64,000 nucleotides of DNA from Flavobacterium profundi (GTDB taxonomy: Bacteria > Bacteroidota > Bacteroidia > Flavobacteriales > Flavobacteriaceae), in contig NZ_VDCZ01000011.1 in NCBI RefSeq assembly GCF_006491645.1, positions 116,559-180,558 on the forward strand. The letters run 5' to 3'. The notes beneath the pieces were generated by a model. That model was not told the DNA's origin and ran no database searches. It saw only the letters and a program-made list of their open reading frames with translations. Within the stretch, counting starts at the first letter, position 1. The number at the start of each line of letters is the position of its first letter. This document shows, one piece after another, positions 52,936 to 64,000 of the stretch. Both the position numbers and the translations under genes were made by a program.

Positions 52936-53814
52936 TTAGCTATTTTTAATAGTAAAATCAGACAATCTTTCCGCTAAATTTTTATCTACATTTACTAAGG
53001 GTAATCGAACCGTATTTTCAGTTATTGCTTTAATTTTAAATATCTCTTTAATGCCTGCTGGATTACCTTGCTCAAAAATCATATCTATTGAATCTGCTAA
53101 TTGATAATGAATTTCATAAGCTTCACTTACTTTTCCTTGTAATCCTAAGCGAACCATTTCAGAAAATGCTTTTGGAAACCCTTGTCCGATAACCGATATA
53201 ACCCCTGAACCGCCTGCTAAAACCATTGGTAAAGTAATCATATCATCTCCTGAAATTACTAAAAAATCATCTGGCTTATGTTGAATTAAGCGCATTGCTT
53301 GAACAATGTCACCAGCAGCTTCTTTAATAGCAATAATATTTTTAAAATCATTAGCCAAACGCAACACTGTCGCTGGTAGCACATTACTTGCAGTTCTTCC
53401 TGGAACATTATACAATATTACTGGAACTGGAGAAGCTTTTGCTATTTCCTTAAAATGCTGATAAATACCCTCTTGTGTTGGCTTATTATAATAAGGTGAA
53501 ACTGAAAGTATTGCATCAAATTTAGAAAAATCTCTAGTTTTCAATTCTTCTACTACTTTCATGGTATTATTTCCTCCTACACCTAAAACTAATGGCAATC
53601 TTCCAGCATTTACTTCTACCACCGTAGTAATCACTAGTTCTTTTTCTTCTTGAGTCAAAGTAGCTGTTTCTGCTGTCGTTCCTAAGACTACTAAATATTC
53701 CACTCCACCGTCAATTACAAATTCCACCACTTTTTTTAATCCTTCAACATCAACTGAAAAATCCTTTTTAAAGGGTGTAACAAGTGCAATACCGGTACCA
53801 GCAAATTTTTTCAT
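52936..53814 (-). CDS. dapA: 4-hydroxy-tetrahydrodipicolinate synthase
   Basis: Condenses pyruvate with aspartate semialdehyde on the way to lysine and diaminopimelate. 292 aa TIM barrel: [35 protein letters not shown] (Tyr135), [11 protein letters not shown] (Schiff-base Lys164) and [20 protein letters not shown]. Complete, normal length. Its start lies one base after the stop of the upstream DUF gene, so the two are co-transcribed. Confidence 0.97.
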   Translation of the reverse strand: MKKFAGTGIALVTPFKKDFSVDVEGLKKVVEFVIDGGVEYLVVLGTTAETATLTQEEKELVITTVVEVNAGRLPLVLGVGGNNTMKVVEELKTRDFSKFDAILSVSPYYNKPTQEGIYQHFKEIAKASPVPVILYNVPGRTASNVLPATVLRLANDFKNIIAIKEAAGDIVQAMRLIQHKPDDFLVISGDDMITLPMVLAGGSGVISVIGQGFPKAFSEMVRLGLQGKVSEAYEIHYQLADSIDMIFEQGNPAGIKEIFKIKAITENTVRLPLVNVDKNLAERLSDFTIKNS

Positions 53815-53815
53815 T

Positions 53816-54334
53816 CTATAATTTATTAAGTATTTTTAAATATTTAAACAGTTCGGAGATAAAATCACGATAGACTTTAATATCAGATTTAATTATTAAA
53901 TGATTACCCACATTTGTTGTTACATTTTCAAATCCAACTTTAAATTTTGCTTTTGAAAATAGCGATACATATAATAAGGGTAATTTTTCTTTATCATAAA
54001 AATTAATCAACAAATCAAAAGGATAAGAAACAAAATCTTGCACTTCAATGACTTTAATTTTTCCTGACCAACTAATATCTCTGTATGAAAAACTCAATTG
54101 TGACAAACTGTCTTTATGACTAACACTATCATTATAATACAAAACTTTAATCTCTTTAAAATTCAATTGCTTTGATTTAATTTCTTCCACTACTTTCTCT
54201 GTATCAAAGAAGTATGTCGAATCAATCAATATTCCAATAGTATTTATTTTTTCATTTGAACCTTCTGTAATTTTTGTTAACCTTTTATTAATATCTTTTT
54301 TTAGGAAAAAGTCCTTTATAATTCTAGAAAACAT
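53816..54334 (-). CDS. Hypothetical protein upstream of dapA (DUF6913-like)
   Basis: 172 aa cytoplasmic alpha/beta protein ([60 protein letters not shown]). The [20 protein letters not shown] part recurs in a flavobacterial family that I think is named DUF6913 (moderate certainty). It is always, as far as I know, beside dapA. No catalytic motif seen. CAAAAATA at 54354-54361 is a minus-strand -7 box just before its start. Confidence 0.78.
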   Translation of the reverse strand: MFSRIIKDFFLKKDINKRLTKITEGSNEKINTIGILIDSTYFFDTEKVVEEIKSKQLNFKEIKVLYYNDSVSHKDSLSQLSFSYRDISWSGKIKVIEVQDFVSYPFDLLINFYDKEKLPLLYVSLFSKAKFKVGFENVTTNVGNHLIIKSDIKVYRDFISELFKYLKILNKL

Positions 54335-54383
54335 AGTAATTTTACGTGTTTGACAAAAATAAATATTTAAACCTATTTAAAGG

Positions 54384-55166
54384 ATGGTAAATGTAAAAAA
54401 GAAAAGAGTAAATACTAGTTATTTTGTTATATTATTAACATTAATAACTTTAGCTTCTTGTAAAACAAATAAGAATACTATTTATGAAATACAAGGTAAA
54501 AGAATAAACATTAATGAGCAATACGCTACCGATGATGCAATTGAAAAATTTATAGCTCCCTATAGACAACATATTACCAATGATTTAGATAGTGTTTTAG
54601 CATACAATCCTGTAACACAAGAAAAAAGTAAAGGAAAATGGCAAACTAATATTGGTAATTTTTTTGCTGAAACCACATTAGAATTAAGCAACCCTATTTT
54701 TAAAAAAAGAGAAAATAAAAACATAGATTTTTGTTTATTGAATCATGGCGGAATTAGATCTATTATTGCTAAAGGAAATGTAACTACAAGAACTGCATTT
54801 GAAATTATGCCATTTGAAAATAGCGTAATGATAGTGGGATTAACAGGTAAAGAAGTGAAAACATTAGCTAGTTATTTTTTAAAAGAAAAAAAACCGCATC
54901 CTTTAGCAGGTTTAACCATTTTTACAGATGAGAACGAGACTACTTTAAAAAATGTTTTAGTAAATGGAAATACAGTCGATGATTCAAAAATATATTATGT
55001 GGCTACTTCCGATTATTTAGCTAATGGAGGTGATAATATGACATTTTTTAGAGACAGTTCTATTAAATATGACTTAGATTATAAATTACGAAATCTATTT
55101 ATTGATTATTTCAAAAAAGTAGACACCTTACCTAATATAACCACAGAAAGAGTAGTAATTCAATAA
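54384..55166 (+). CDS. 5'-nucleotidase C-terminal-domain lipoprotein
   Basis: 260 aa. Lipoprotein signal (LLTLITLASCKTN, Cys near residue 26), then only the 5_nucleotid_C substrate-binding domain: DFCLLNHGGIRSIIAKGNVT, FEIMPFENSVMIVGLTGKEV and ATSDYLANGGDNM. The metallophosphatase half is absent and is encoded by the next gene, 10 bases downstream. In UshA the two domains are one chain in the opposite order. The two products presumably join to make an active periplasmic nucleotidase. Confidence 0.92.
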   Translation: MVNVKKKRVNTSYFVILLTLITLASCKTNKNTIYEIQGKRININEQYATDDAIEKFIAPYRQHITNDLDSVLAYNPVTQEKSKGKWQTNIGNFFAETTLELSNPIFKKRENKNIDFCLLNHGGIRSIIAKGNVTTRTAFEIMPFENSVMIVGLTGKEVKTLASYFLKEKKPHPLAGLTIFTDENETTLKNVLVNGNTVDDSKIYYVATSDYLANGGDNMTFFRDSSIKYDLDYKLRNLFIDYFKKVDTLPNITTERVVIQ

Positions 55167-55176
55167 AGTATACCTT

Positions 55177-56094
55177 ATGAAAAGAAGAGATTTTTTACAA
55201 AAGACAGTTGCGAGTTCCGCTTTATTGTCATTAGGAGGAATAACATTAAGCAGTTTTTCAGCTTTAGAAACTAAAAAAATAACTGTTTTACATACGAATG
55301 ATGTACATAGTCATATTGACCCTTTTCCTGCTGATCATCCAAGAAATCCAAATATGGGTGGTGCTGCTAGAAGAGCTAGCATTATTGAGCAAATCAGAAA
55401 AGAAGAAAAAAACGTTTTACTTTTAGATGCTGGAGATATTTTTCAAGGCACCCCTTACTTCAATTATTATGGTGGCGAACTAGAATTCAAACTAATGAGT
55501 ATGATGCAATATGATTTAGCTACTATGGGAAATCATGATTTTGACAATGGTATTGATGGATTTCATGCGCAATTAGGTCATGCCAGTTTTGATTTTGTCT
55601 CAGCAAATTATGATTTTAGAAATACGGTTTTAGACGGCATTGTTAAACCTTATAAAATTATTACTAAAGACGGGATTAAAATCGGTATTTTCGGACTTGG
55701 TGTAGAACTAGATGGTTTAGTTGACAAAAAACTATATAAAGAAACGGTGTACAACAATCCTATTGAAGTAGCTCAAAGCATGACCAAAAAATTAAAAGAA
55801 GATGAAAAATGTGATTTAGTAATCTGTTTATCACATATTGGCTTTAAATATAAAAACGAACCGGAAAAAGTTTGCGATATTATGTTGGCACAACAAACAA
55901 AAAATATCGACTTGATTATTGGCGGACACACTCATACTTTTTTAGACAAACCTATTTTAGAAAAAAATCTAGAAGGCAAAGACGTTATCATTAACCAAGT
56001 GGGTTGTTTTGGAATTAATTTAGGACGCATCGATTTCTATTTAACGGATGATGTTACTTATGATAGCACTACAAAAAACATCATTCTAGGGTAA
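55177..56094 (+). CDS. 5'-nucleotidase metallophosphatase subunit, Tat signal
   Basis: 305 aa. Twin-arginine signal (MKRRDFLQKTVASSALLSLG), then the calcineurin-like metallophosphatase domain: LHTNDVHSHIDPFPADHP, LLDAGDIFQGTPYFNYY, TMGNHDFDNGIDGF, LVICLSHIGFKY and LIIGGHTHTFLDKP give the two-metal site. It stops where the C-terminal domain would begin in UshA. Paired with the preceding lipoprotein gene. The Tat signal implies folding with metal in the cytoplasm before export. Confidence 0.93.
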   Translation: MKRRDFLQKTVASSALLSLGGITLSSFSALETKKITVLHTNDVHSHIDPFPADHPRNPNMGGAARRASIIEQIRKEEKNVLLLDAGDIFQGTPYFNYYGGELEFKLMSMMQYDLATMGNHDFDNGIDGFHAQLGHASFDFVSANYDFRNTVLDGIVKPYKIITKDGIKIGIFGLGVELDGLVDKKLYKETVYNNPIEVAQSMTKKLKEDEKCDLVICLSHIGFKYKNEPEKVCDIMLAQQTKNIDLIIGGHTHTFLDKPILEKNLEGKDVIINQVGCFGINLGRIDFYLTDDVTYDSTTKNIILG

Positions 56095-56100
56095 AAAGAT

Positions 56101-59270
<3,170 letters not shown>

Positions 59271-59279
59271 GTTGTAAAT

Positions 59280-59311
59280 ATAAAAAAAAAGCCCTCCAAA
59301 AAGGAAGGGCT
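59280..59311 (-). terminator. Terminator of the rpsF-rpsR-rplI operon
   Basis: AGCCCTCC (59290-59297) and GGAAGGGCT (59303-59311) form a stem with one bulged A. In the minus direction the stem is followed by a run of nine T (59281-59290 as A). Confidence 0.82.
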
Positions 59312-59334
59312 ATAAAATATTTTTTATAAAAAAA

Positions 59335-59778
59335 TTAAGCTTTTTCAGCGATAATTTCATATGGTAACTCAACGATTACATCTCTATGAAGTCTTACGTT
59401 TGCAGTATATTTACCTACACGTTTAACGATACCACTAGTGATGAATTTTTTATCAATTGCTTGACCGTTAGCTTCTAAAGCTTCAGCGATATTTGCATTA
59501 GTAATAGAACCAAATAATTTATCACCACCTGCTTTAGCACTAATTTTAATCTCAAGAGCTTTTAATGCTTCAGCAATTTTATTTGCATCGTCAACTAATT
59601 TTTGCTCTTTGTGTGCTTTTTGCTTTAAATTTTCAGCTAAAACTTTTTTAGCAGAAGGAGTAGCTAAAATAGCAAACCCTTGAGGGATTAAGTAATTACG
59701 ACCGTAACCGTTTTTCACAGTAACTACGTCATCTTTAAATCCTAAATTTTGAACGTCTTGTTTTAAGATAAGTTCCAT
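59335..59778 (-). CDS. rplI: 50S ribosomal protein L9
   Basis: 147 aa. MELILKQDVQNLGFKDDVVT and VKNGYGRNYLIPQGFAILAT are the L9 N-terminal domain, followed by the long connecting helix and the C-terminal domain (GGDKLFGSITNANIAEAL). Third gene of the ribosomal unit, last before the terminator. Confidence 0.98.
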   Translation of the reverse strand: MELILKQDVQNLGFKDDVVTVKNGYGRNYLIPQGFAILATPSAKKVLAENLKQKAHKEQKLVDDANKIAEALKALEIKISAKAGGDKLFGSITNANIAEALEANGQAIDKKFITSGIVKRVGKYTANVRLHRDVIVELPYEIIAEKA

Positions 59779-59843
59779 GTTGATGTCCTTTTATTTTAGA
59801 AGTTAGCTCCGAAAAAATCGCAGCAACAACTTATTATTGATAA

Positions 59844-60140
59844 TTATTTTAATAAATCAGCCACGTAAGGCATTAAAGCTAAGTGACGTGCTCTTTTAAC
59901 AGCTACAGACACTTTTCTTTGGTATTTTAAAGAAGTACCTGTTAAACGTCTTGGTAAAATTTTACCTTGCTCGTTAACGAATTTCAATAAGAAATCTGGA
60001 TCTTTATAATCTACATACTTAATACCAGATTTTTTGAAACGACAATATTTCTTTTGTTTGTTAGTCTCTATATTTAAAGGAGTAAGATATCTGATATCTC
60101 CTTCTTTTTTTCCTTTTGCAGATTGCTCTAAAGTTGACAT
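59844..60140 (-). CDS. rpsR: 30S ribosomal protein S18
   Basis: 98 aa. [20 protein letters not shown], then [20 protein letters not shown] and [20 protein letters not shown] give S18. It has a 25-residue N-terminal extension typical of the lineage. It starts two bases after rpsF and is 65 bases before rplI. Confidence 0.98.
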   Translation of the reverse strand: MSTLEQSAKGKKEGDIRYLTPLNIETNKQKKYCRFKKSGIKYVDYKDPDFLLKFVNEQGKILPRRLTGTSLKYQRKVSVAVKRARHLALMPYVADLLK

Positions 60141-60142
60141 AA

Positions 60143-60484
60143 TTAGTTTGATTTAGCTTTTAATTTTACTCTTCTTCTTTCTGCCCAAGAAATTGCATGT
60201 TTATCTAAAGTAACTGTTAAGAAACGCATTACTCTTTCGTCACGACGAAATTCAGTTTCAAAACTTGCAATAATTTCTCCTGGTGCTTTAAATTCAAATA
60301 AGTGATAAAATCCACTTTTCTTGTGTTGAATTTCATAAGCTAATTTTTTTAAGCCCCAATCTTCTTTTGATACCATCTCAGCCCCTTTAGAAGTAAGAAA
60401 ATCTTCAAATTTGCTTACTGTTTCCTTTATCTGTTGTTCAGATAAAACGGGATTCAAGATGAAAACAGCTTCATAATGATTCAT
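60143..60484 (-). CDS. rpsF: 30S ribosomal protein S6
   Basis: 113 aa. [20 protein letters not shown] with [20 protein letters not shown] and [20 protein letters not shown] is S6. It binds S18 in the small subunit, so the neighbour order is the usual one. In many bacteria the S6-S18 complex represses its own mRNA; the leader here is only about 26 bases, so no such site is obvious. ATG 60484. Confidence 0.98.
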   Translation of the reverse strand: MNHYEAVFILNPVLSEQQIKETVSKFEDFLTSKGAEMVSKEDWGLKKLAYEIQHKKSGFYHLFEFKAPGEIIASFETEFRRDERVMRFLTVTLDKHAISWAERRRVKLKAKSN

Positions 60485-60516
60485 AATAATTATATTAATT
60501 TTGTTTAAATTGGGTG

Positions 60517-60546
60517 CAAAAATATAAAATTTATTTTAAATAACAA
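60517..60546 (-). promoter_or_regulatory. Bacteroidota-type promoter of the rpsF operon
   Basis: Minus-strand TTG (60546-60544), 19 bases, TATTTTTG (60524-60517): consensus match, about 33 bases before the ATG of rpsF. Confidence 0.75.
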
Positions 60547-60565
60547 CATATCTGCGATTAATTGT

Positions 60566-60607
60566 GTTTTATTTACGTTTTTATTTGTTTTATTTACGTT
60601 TTTATTT
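60566..60607. repeat. 21-base tandem repeat with TACGTT cores (candidate LytTR site)
   Basis: Unit GTTTTATTTACGTTTTTATTT occurs twice in exact tandem (60566-60586, 60587-60607), with a degraded third start (GTTCTATT). TACGTTTTT, in both units, fits eight of nine positions of the LytTR site consensus (W-M-M-G-T-T-N-R-K), and the 21-base spacing is the classical LytTR geometry. It lies about 47 bases before a LytTR regulator gene (60654). Confidence 0.65.
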
Positions 60608-60653
60608 GTTCTATTAATTTTTTTAGCATACTTTTAGCTTTAAATTTAGACCT

Positions 60654-61349
60654 ATGAAGTTGAATTGTATAGTCGTTGACGATAGTGCGATACAGAGAAT
60701 GACAATAACCAAACTAGTTAATGAATCAACTAATCTACATTTAGTTGGAGATTTTGCTAATGCTTTAGAAACAAAAAATTCCCTAAATAATAATAATGTT
60801 GATTTAATTTTTCTAGATATAGAAATGCCCTTAATTAGTGGTTTTGATTTATTAGATGGTTTAAAAGTTAAGCCTCAGATTATCTTTATCACTTCGAAAG
60901 CAGATTATGCTGTGAAAGCATTTGATTATGAAGCAACTGATTTTCTTCAGAAACCAATATCTAAAGACCGTTTTTTAAAAGCGGTTAAAAAAGCTTTAGA
61001 ATTACATCAATTACGAAATGAATCTCATGAAGAATTAGGCGAAGCTATTATTATAAAAAGCAATCTGAAGAAATTAAAAGTTTTTACTCACAAAATTAAA
61101 TGGATTGAAGCTTATGGGGATTATATCAAAGTAGTTACTGATGACGAAAGTCATTTGGTTTTATCTACTATGAAATCTTTTGAAAACGAACTTCCTCAAG
61201 GTAAATTTATAAGAGTTCACAAATCTTACATTGTTAATTTAGATCGAGTAGAAAAATTCAATAGTAAATTTGCTGAAATTGATGGCCAAAAAATTCCAAT
61301 AAGCAGAAACAAAAAAGATGTGATTAGCAAAGCTATTGAAGCAATCTAA
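60654..61349 (+). CDS. LytTR-family response regulator
   Basis: 231 aa. Receiver at about 1-120 (CIVVDDSAIQR; LIFLDIEMPLISGF, phospho-acceptor Asp55; FITSKADYAVKAF; LQKPISKDRF), then a LytTR DNA-binding domain at about 130-231 (IKWIEAYGDYIKVVTDDE; GKFIRVHKSYIVNLDRVEKF; IDGQKIPISRNKK). No LytS-type kinase gene is next to it, so it is an orphan here. A 21-base direct repeat lies just upstream and is the probable autoregulatory site. Convergent with priA, four bases overlapping. Confidence 0.93.
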   Translation: MKLNCIVVDDSAIQRMTITKLVNESTNLHLVGDFANALETKNSLNNNNVDLIFLDIEMPLISGFDLLDGLKVKPQIIFITSKADYAVKAFDYEATDFLQKPISKDRFLKAVKKALELHQLRNESHEELGEAIIIKSNLKKLKVFTHKIKWIEAYGDYIKVVTDDESHLVLSTMKSFENELPQGKFIRVHKSYIVNLDRVEKFNSKFAEIDGQKIPISRNKKDVISKAIEAI

Positions 61350-63796
61350 TAGTGATCTACATTAACTGTTATTTTTACTGCACGATATTGTGAAATCGCA
61401 TCAAAACTTTGAATTATTTTTTCAATAGTTCTTTTTGTTTTACCTAAATGAATAGTAGTAGGAATCTTAATAATTATAGTACGTATATATTCATTTCTAA
61501 TTTTACTTACAACAGGCTCTTCTGGACCAAGTATTGGTATTTGCAATTGCTGCACAAGAACATTATATAGCCAAAGTGATGATTCTTTCAGCTTTTCATA
61601 ATCTCTATGTTTAAGCGTAAGTTTGATTAATCTGTAAAAGGGTGGATATTTAAAATTCTGTCTTTCATATATCTGCTCTTTATACATGGCTTTATAATCA
61701 TTATTAACTACTTGTTGTATGGTATTATGGTAAGGATTGTAAGTTTGTATCAAAACGATTCCTTTTTTTTCTTTCCTACCAGCTCTACCAGCAACTTGAG
61801 TCATCATTTGAAAGGCTCTTTCGTAAGCTCTAAAATTAGGCTGATTCAGCATATTATCTGCATTTAAAATACCTACTAATGTAACATTATCAAAATGAAG
61901 TCCTTTGGCCAACATTTGTGTACCAATAAGAATATCAATCTCTTTATTTTTAAAAGCGTCAATAATTTTTTCATAACCATATTTCCCTCTTGTAGTATCC
62001 TGATCCATTCTACCAATAGATTTAGTTGGGAATAAAGACTTTAATTCCATTTCAATCTGTTCAGTTCCAAAACCTTTAGTAGTAAGATCTGCTGATTGAC
62101 AATGATGACAATGAGATGGGTTTGCAATAGAATAACTACAATAATGACAACGCAATTGATTTTTAAATTTATAATAAGTCAAACTTACATCACAGTTAGG
62201 ACAATGAGGCACATGTCCGCAAGTCATACATTCAACAAATGGAGAATAGCCTCTTCTATTTTGAAATAGAATTACTTGCTCTCCAAAAGATATTTTTTCA
62301 GTTATAAGTTCTAACAACTCATCTGAAAAATGACCTTGCATTCTCTTTCTAAAATATTTATCTTTTAAATCAATTATCTTTATTTCCGGAAGCGTTACAT
62401 TACCATATCTTTCAGACAATTCAACCAAACCATATTTATTATTTTTTACATTATAATAGGATTCCAAACTTGGAGTTGCACTACCTAATAAAACTTTAGC
62501 ATTATGTAATTTAGCCAATACAATTGCTGCATCTCTTGCATGATATCTTGGAGCTGGATCTTGTTGCTTAAAAGTTTGTTCATGTTCTTCATCGACAATC
62601 ACCAGGCCTAAATTTGAAAAAGGTAAAAATAAAGCACTTCGAACTCCAATAACAATTTTTGCTTTATCAGAATTCTCCAATACATTATTCCACACTTCAA
62701 TCCTTTCATTAACATTGTATTTTGAATGAAAAACAGAAATTTGATTACCAAAATATGCCGTTAACCTTTGTACCAACTGGGTTGTTAGCGCTATTTCTGG
62801 TAATAAAAATAAAATTTGCTTATCTAGAATTAAATATTCTTCAATTAACTTAATATATATTTCTGTCTTACCTGAAGAAGTAACTCCATGAAGTAAAGTA
62901 ATATCAAAACTCTTGTATGTTTCTTTAATCTGAGTTAAAGCTATTTCTTGAGAAACACTTAAATTAAAATTAGCAGCATCATCTTTTTCAAATATGACCC
63001 TATCTTGATTTAGATAAAACTCTTCAAAAATTCCTTTATCAATTAATGACTTCAAAACTGAAGAAGAAGAATTGGAAAACTCAAGTAAATATTTAACTTC
63101 AATATCTCTTTTCTCTATAGCTCTCAATTGAAAATAATTCAATATCAAACTATGTTGTTTTTTTGCTTTGGAAACAATAAGCAACAATTCTTCTAGCCGT
63201 TCCTTTTGCAAAAACTCATCTTGAATTTTTACATATTTTATTTTTTTAGGTTTATAGGTTTCTTTTATTTCTTCTTGAATTACTAATGCACCTTTAGACA
63301 ACATACCATTAATAACAGGAAAAACATTTTTTCTATTTAATAATTTTACAATTTCTCCAACTGAAATTGAAGATTGTAATTGCAATGCTTCATAAATTAA
63401 ATACTCTTCATCCTTTAAATCGGAAACAGGATATACCAAATCATTTTTTTTAGAGATTATAGTTTCACTCTCTAATAATAACCCTGAAGGTAAAGCACCT
63501 TTAAAAACTTCACCTAATGAACACATATAATAATCTGAAATCCATTTCCAATGCTCAATCTGATAGGAGTTTATTATGACCGTAATATCTAATATAGTTT
63601 CAATTTGTTTAGCTACATAATGCAGAGGAGGGGTATTATTCTTGTCTAATACTAAAGATGTATAAACTTTATTTTTACCAAAAGGAACAGCAACTCGCAT
63701 ACCTTTTTCAATATAATTAAATTCAGCTTCAGAAACTTCATAAGTAAAAGTTTTTTTAAGAGCTAATGGTAAAATAACATCTATAAAATATCGCAT
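61346..63796 (-). CDS. priA: Primosomal protein N' (replication-restart helicase)
   Basis: 816 aa from ATG 63796 (MRYFIDVILPLALKKTFTYE); a TTG at 63802 would add two residues. Superfamily-2 helicase: Walker A LLHGVTSSGKTEIYIKLIEE, DEEH box IVDEEHEQTFKQQDPAPRYH, zinc region CMTCGHVPHCPNCDVSLTYY with CHYC and CHHCQ, motif V/VI GTQMLAKGLHFDNVTLVG and QVAGRAGRKEKKG. Restarts stalled forks. It is the last protein gene before the rRNA operon. Confidence 0.97.
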   Translation of the reverse strand: MRYFIDVILPLALKKTFTYEVSEAEFNYIEKGMRVAVPFGKNKVYTSLVLDKNNTPPLHYVAKQIETILDITVIINSYQIEHWKWISDYYMCSLGEVFKGALPSGLLLESETIISKKNDLVYPVSDLKDEEYLIYEALQLQSSISVGEIVKLLNRKNVFPVINGMLSKGALVIQEEIKETYKPKKIKYVKIQDEFLQKERLEELLLIVSKAKKQHSLILNYFQLRAIEKRDIEVKYLLEFSNSSSSVLKSLIDKGIFEEFYLNQDRVIFEKDDAANFNLSVSQEIALTQIKETYKSFDITLLHGVTSSGKTEIYIKLIEEYLILDKQILFLLPEIALTTQLVQRLTAYFGNQISVFHSKYNVNERIEVWNNVLENSDKAKIVIGVRSALFLPFSNLGLVIVDEEHEQTFKQQDPAPRYHARDAAIVLAKLHNAKVLLGSATPSLESYYNVKNNKYGLVELSERYGNVTLPEIKIIDLKDKYFRKRMQGHFSDELLELITEKISFGEQVILFQNRRGYSPFVECMTCGHVPHCPNCDVSLTYYKFKNQLRCHYCSYSIANPSHCHHCQSADLTTKGFGTEQIEMELKSLFPTKSIGRMDQDTTRGKYGYEKIIDAFKNKEIDILIGTQMLAKGLHFDNVTLVGILNADNMLNQPNFRAYERAFQMMTQVAGRAGRKEKKGIVLIQTYNPYHNTIQQVVNNDYKAMYKEQIYERQNFKYPPFYRLIKLTLKHRDYEKLKESSLWLYNVLVQQLQIPILGPEEPVVSKIRNEYIRTIIIKIPTTIHLGKTKRTIEKIIQSFDAISQYRAVKITVNVDHY

Positions 63797-63901
63797 AAGC
63801 AAATATAAATCAAAAAGAGAAGAGAAAAAAAGTGTTTTTATTAAATCAATAATTGATTACAAAATAATAAACCAATTTTATTTTAAACTATATAAAAACA
63901 A

Positions 63902-63930
63902 AAAACCCTTATCGATTAGATAAGGGTTTT
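63902..63930 (-). terminator. Terminator of the rRNA operon
   Basis: AAAACCCTTATC (63902-63913), loop GATTA, GATAAGGGTTTT (63919-63930). In the minus direction it comes about 10 bases after the 5S 3' end and is followed by TTTTTGTTTTT. Confidence 0.85.
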
Positions 63931-63940
63931 CAAAAGAAAG

Positions 63941-64000
63941 GCGACGACATACTCTCCCACAAGATTGCAGTACCATCTGCGCAGTCGGGCTTAACTTCTC
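63941..64000 (-). rRNA. rrf: 5S ribosomal RNA, 3' part (5' part outside window)
   Basis: The minus strand reads GAGAAGTTAAGCCCG, then CTGCGCAGATGGTACTGC, then GTGGGAGAGTATGTCGTCGCC, the conserved 3' half of a 5S rRNA (loop B-C region, helix IV and the 3' end). The 5' half, and by the usual order the 23S and 16S genes, lie to the right of the window. The exact 3' end is placed near 63941 and could differ by a few bases. Confidence 0.93.

Overview
The window is chromosomal DNA of a member of the Flavobacteriaceae (Bacteroidota), probably Flavobacterium or a close relative. The DNA is AT-rich. Start codons generally lack Shine-Dalgarno sequences, and several genes instead carry the Bacteroidota promoter (TTG, 17-23 bases, TAnnTTTG). 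Lineage-typical genes include gldI, a type IX secretion (T9SS) type-B cargo protein, a PorD-like DUF4835 protein, an omega-like RNA polymerase protein, a TonB-dependent receptor with a carboxypeptidase-like N-terminal domain, and ParC/ParE of the Bacteroidota type. I saw no insertion sequence, prophage, CRISPR array or tRNA. The window is core chromosome with lineage-specific membrane and regulatory genes between housekeeping blocks.

Layout, left to right. 1-3.6 kb: parE-parC (minus; parC runs off the left edge). 3.8-9.2 kb: an accessory-looking stretch with small membrane and lipoprotein genes, a membrane-tethered winged-helix regulator, a decayed copy of its DNA-binding domain, and a PAS-LuxR regulator. 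9.3-16.1 kb: ychF, a TonB receptor, secreted proteins, a DUF3592 protein and ferredoxin. 16.2-21.1 kb: acyl-CoA reductase, serC, serA, DUF937 and two small DUF proteins. 21.1-26.5 kb: folE-msrA, a LolD-type ATPase, TIGR02757, a DUF1328 micro-protein and a membrane EEP hydrolase. 26.6-34.6 kb: a plus-strand run with an ABC exporter, T9SS cargo, crcB, nrnA, gldI and two tandem cyclophilin-FKBP proteins. 34.7-42.6 kb: thioesterase, uvrA, LOG protein, rhodanese, thioredoxin, DEAD helicase and a pentapeptide protein. 42.8-45.9 kb: a PAS histidine kinase overlapping a CheY-like regulator, then small genes. 46.2-54.3 kb: a long minus-strand cluster (DUF, dapA, bamD, omega-like, coaBC, porD-like, recN, TPR, fabV). 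54.4-56.1 kb: a two-gene split 5'-nucleotidase. 56.1-60.5 kb: YhhN-like gene, ligA, DUF6495 and rpsF-rpsR-rplI. 60.6-64 kb: a LytTR response regulator, priA and the 3' part of a 5S rRNA gene, which is the end of an rRNA operon extending to the right.

The most interesting signals are regulatory. (1) A receiver-less regulator with an N-terminal lipoprotein-type signal, a periplasmic domain, one membrane helix and a C-terminal PhoB-type winged helix. Three TTGACA boxes at exact 11-base spacing lie upstream of it, and a truncated copy of its DNA-binding domain lies about 1.1 kb away. (2) A 21-base tandem repeat containing TACGTT just upstream of an orphan LytTR regulator, which has the geometry of a LytTR binding site. 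(3) A promoter built into the terminator hairpin of the preceding gene (ychF to PAS-LuxR). (4) A terminator-like hairpin inside the first codons of the DUF3592 gene.
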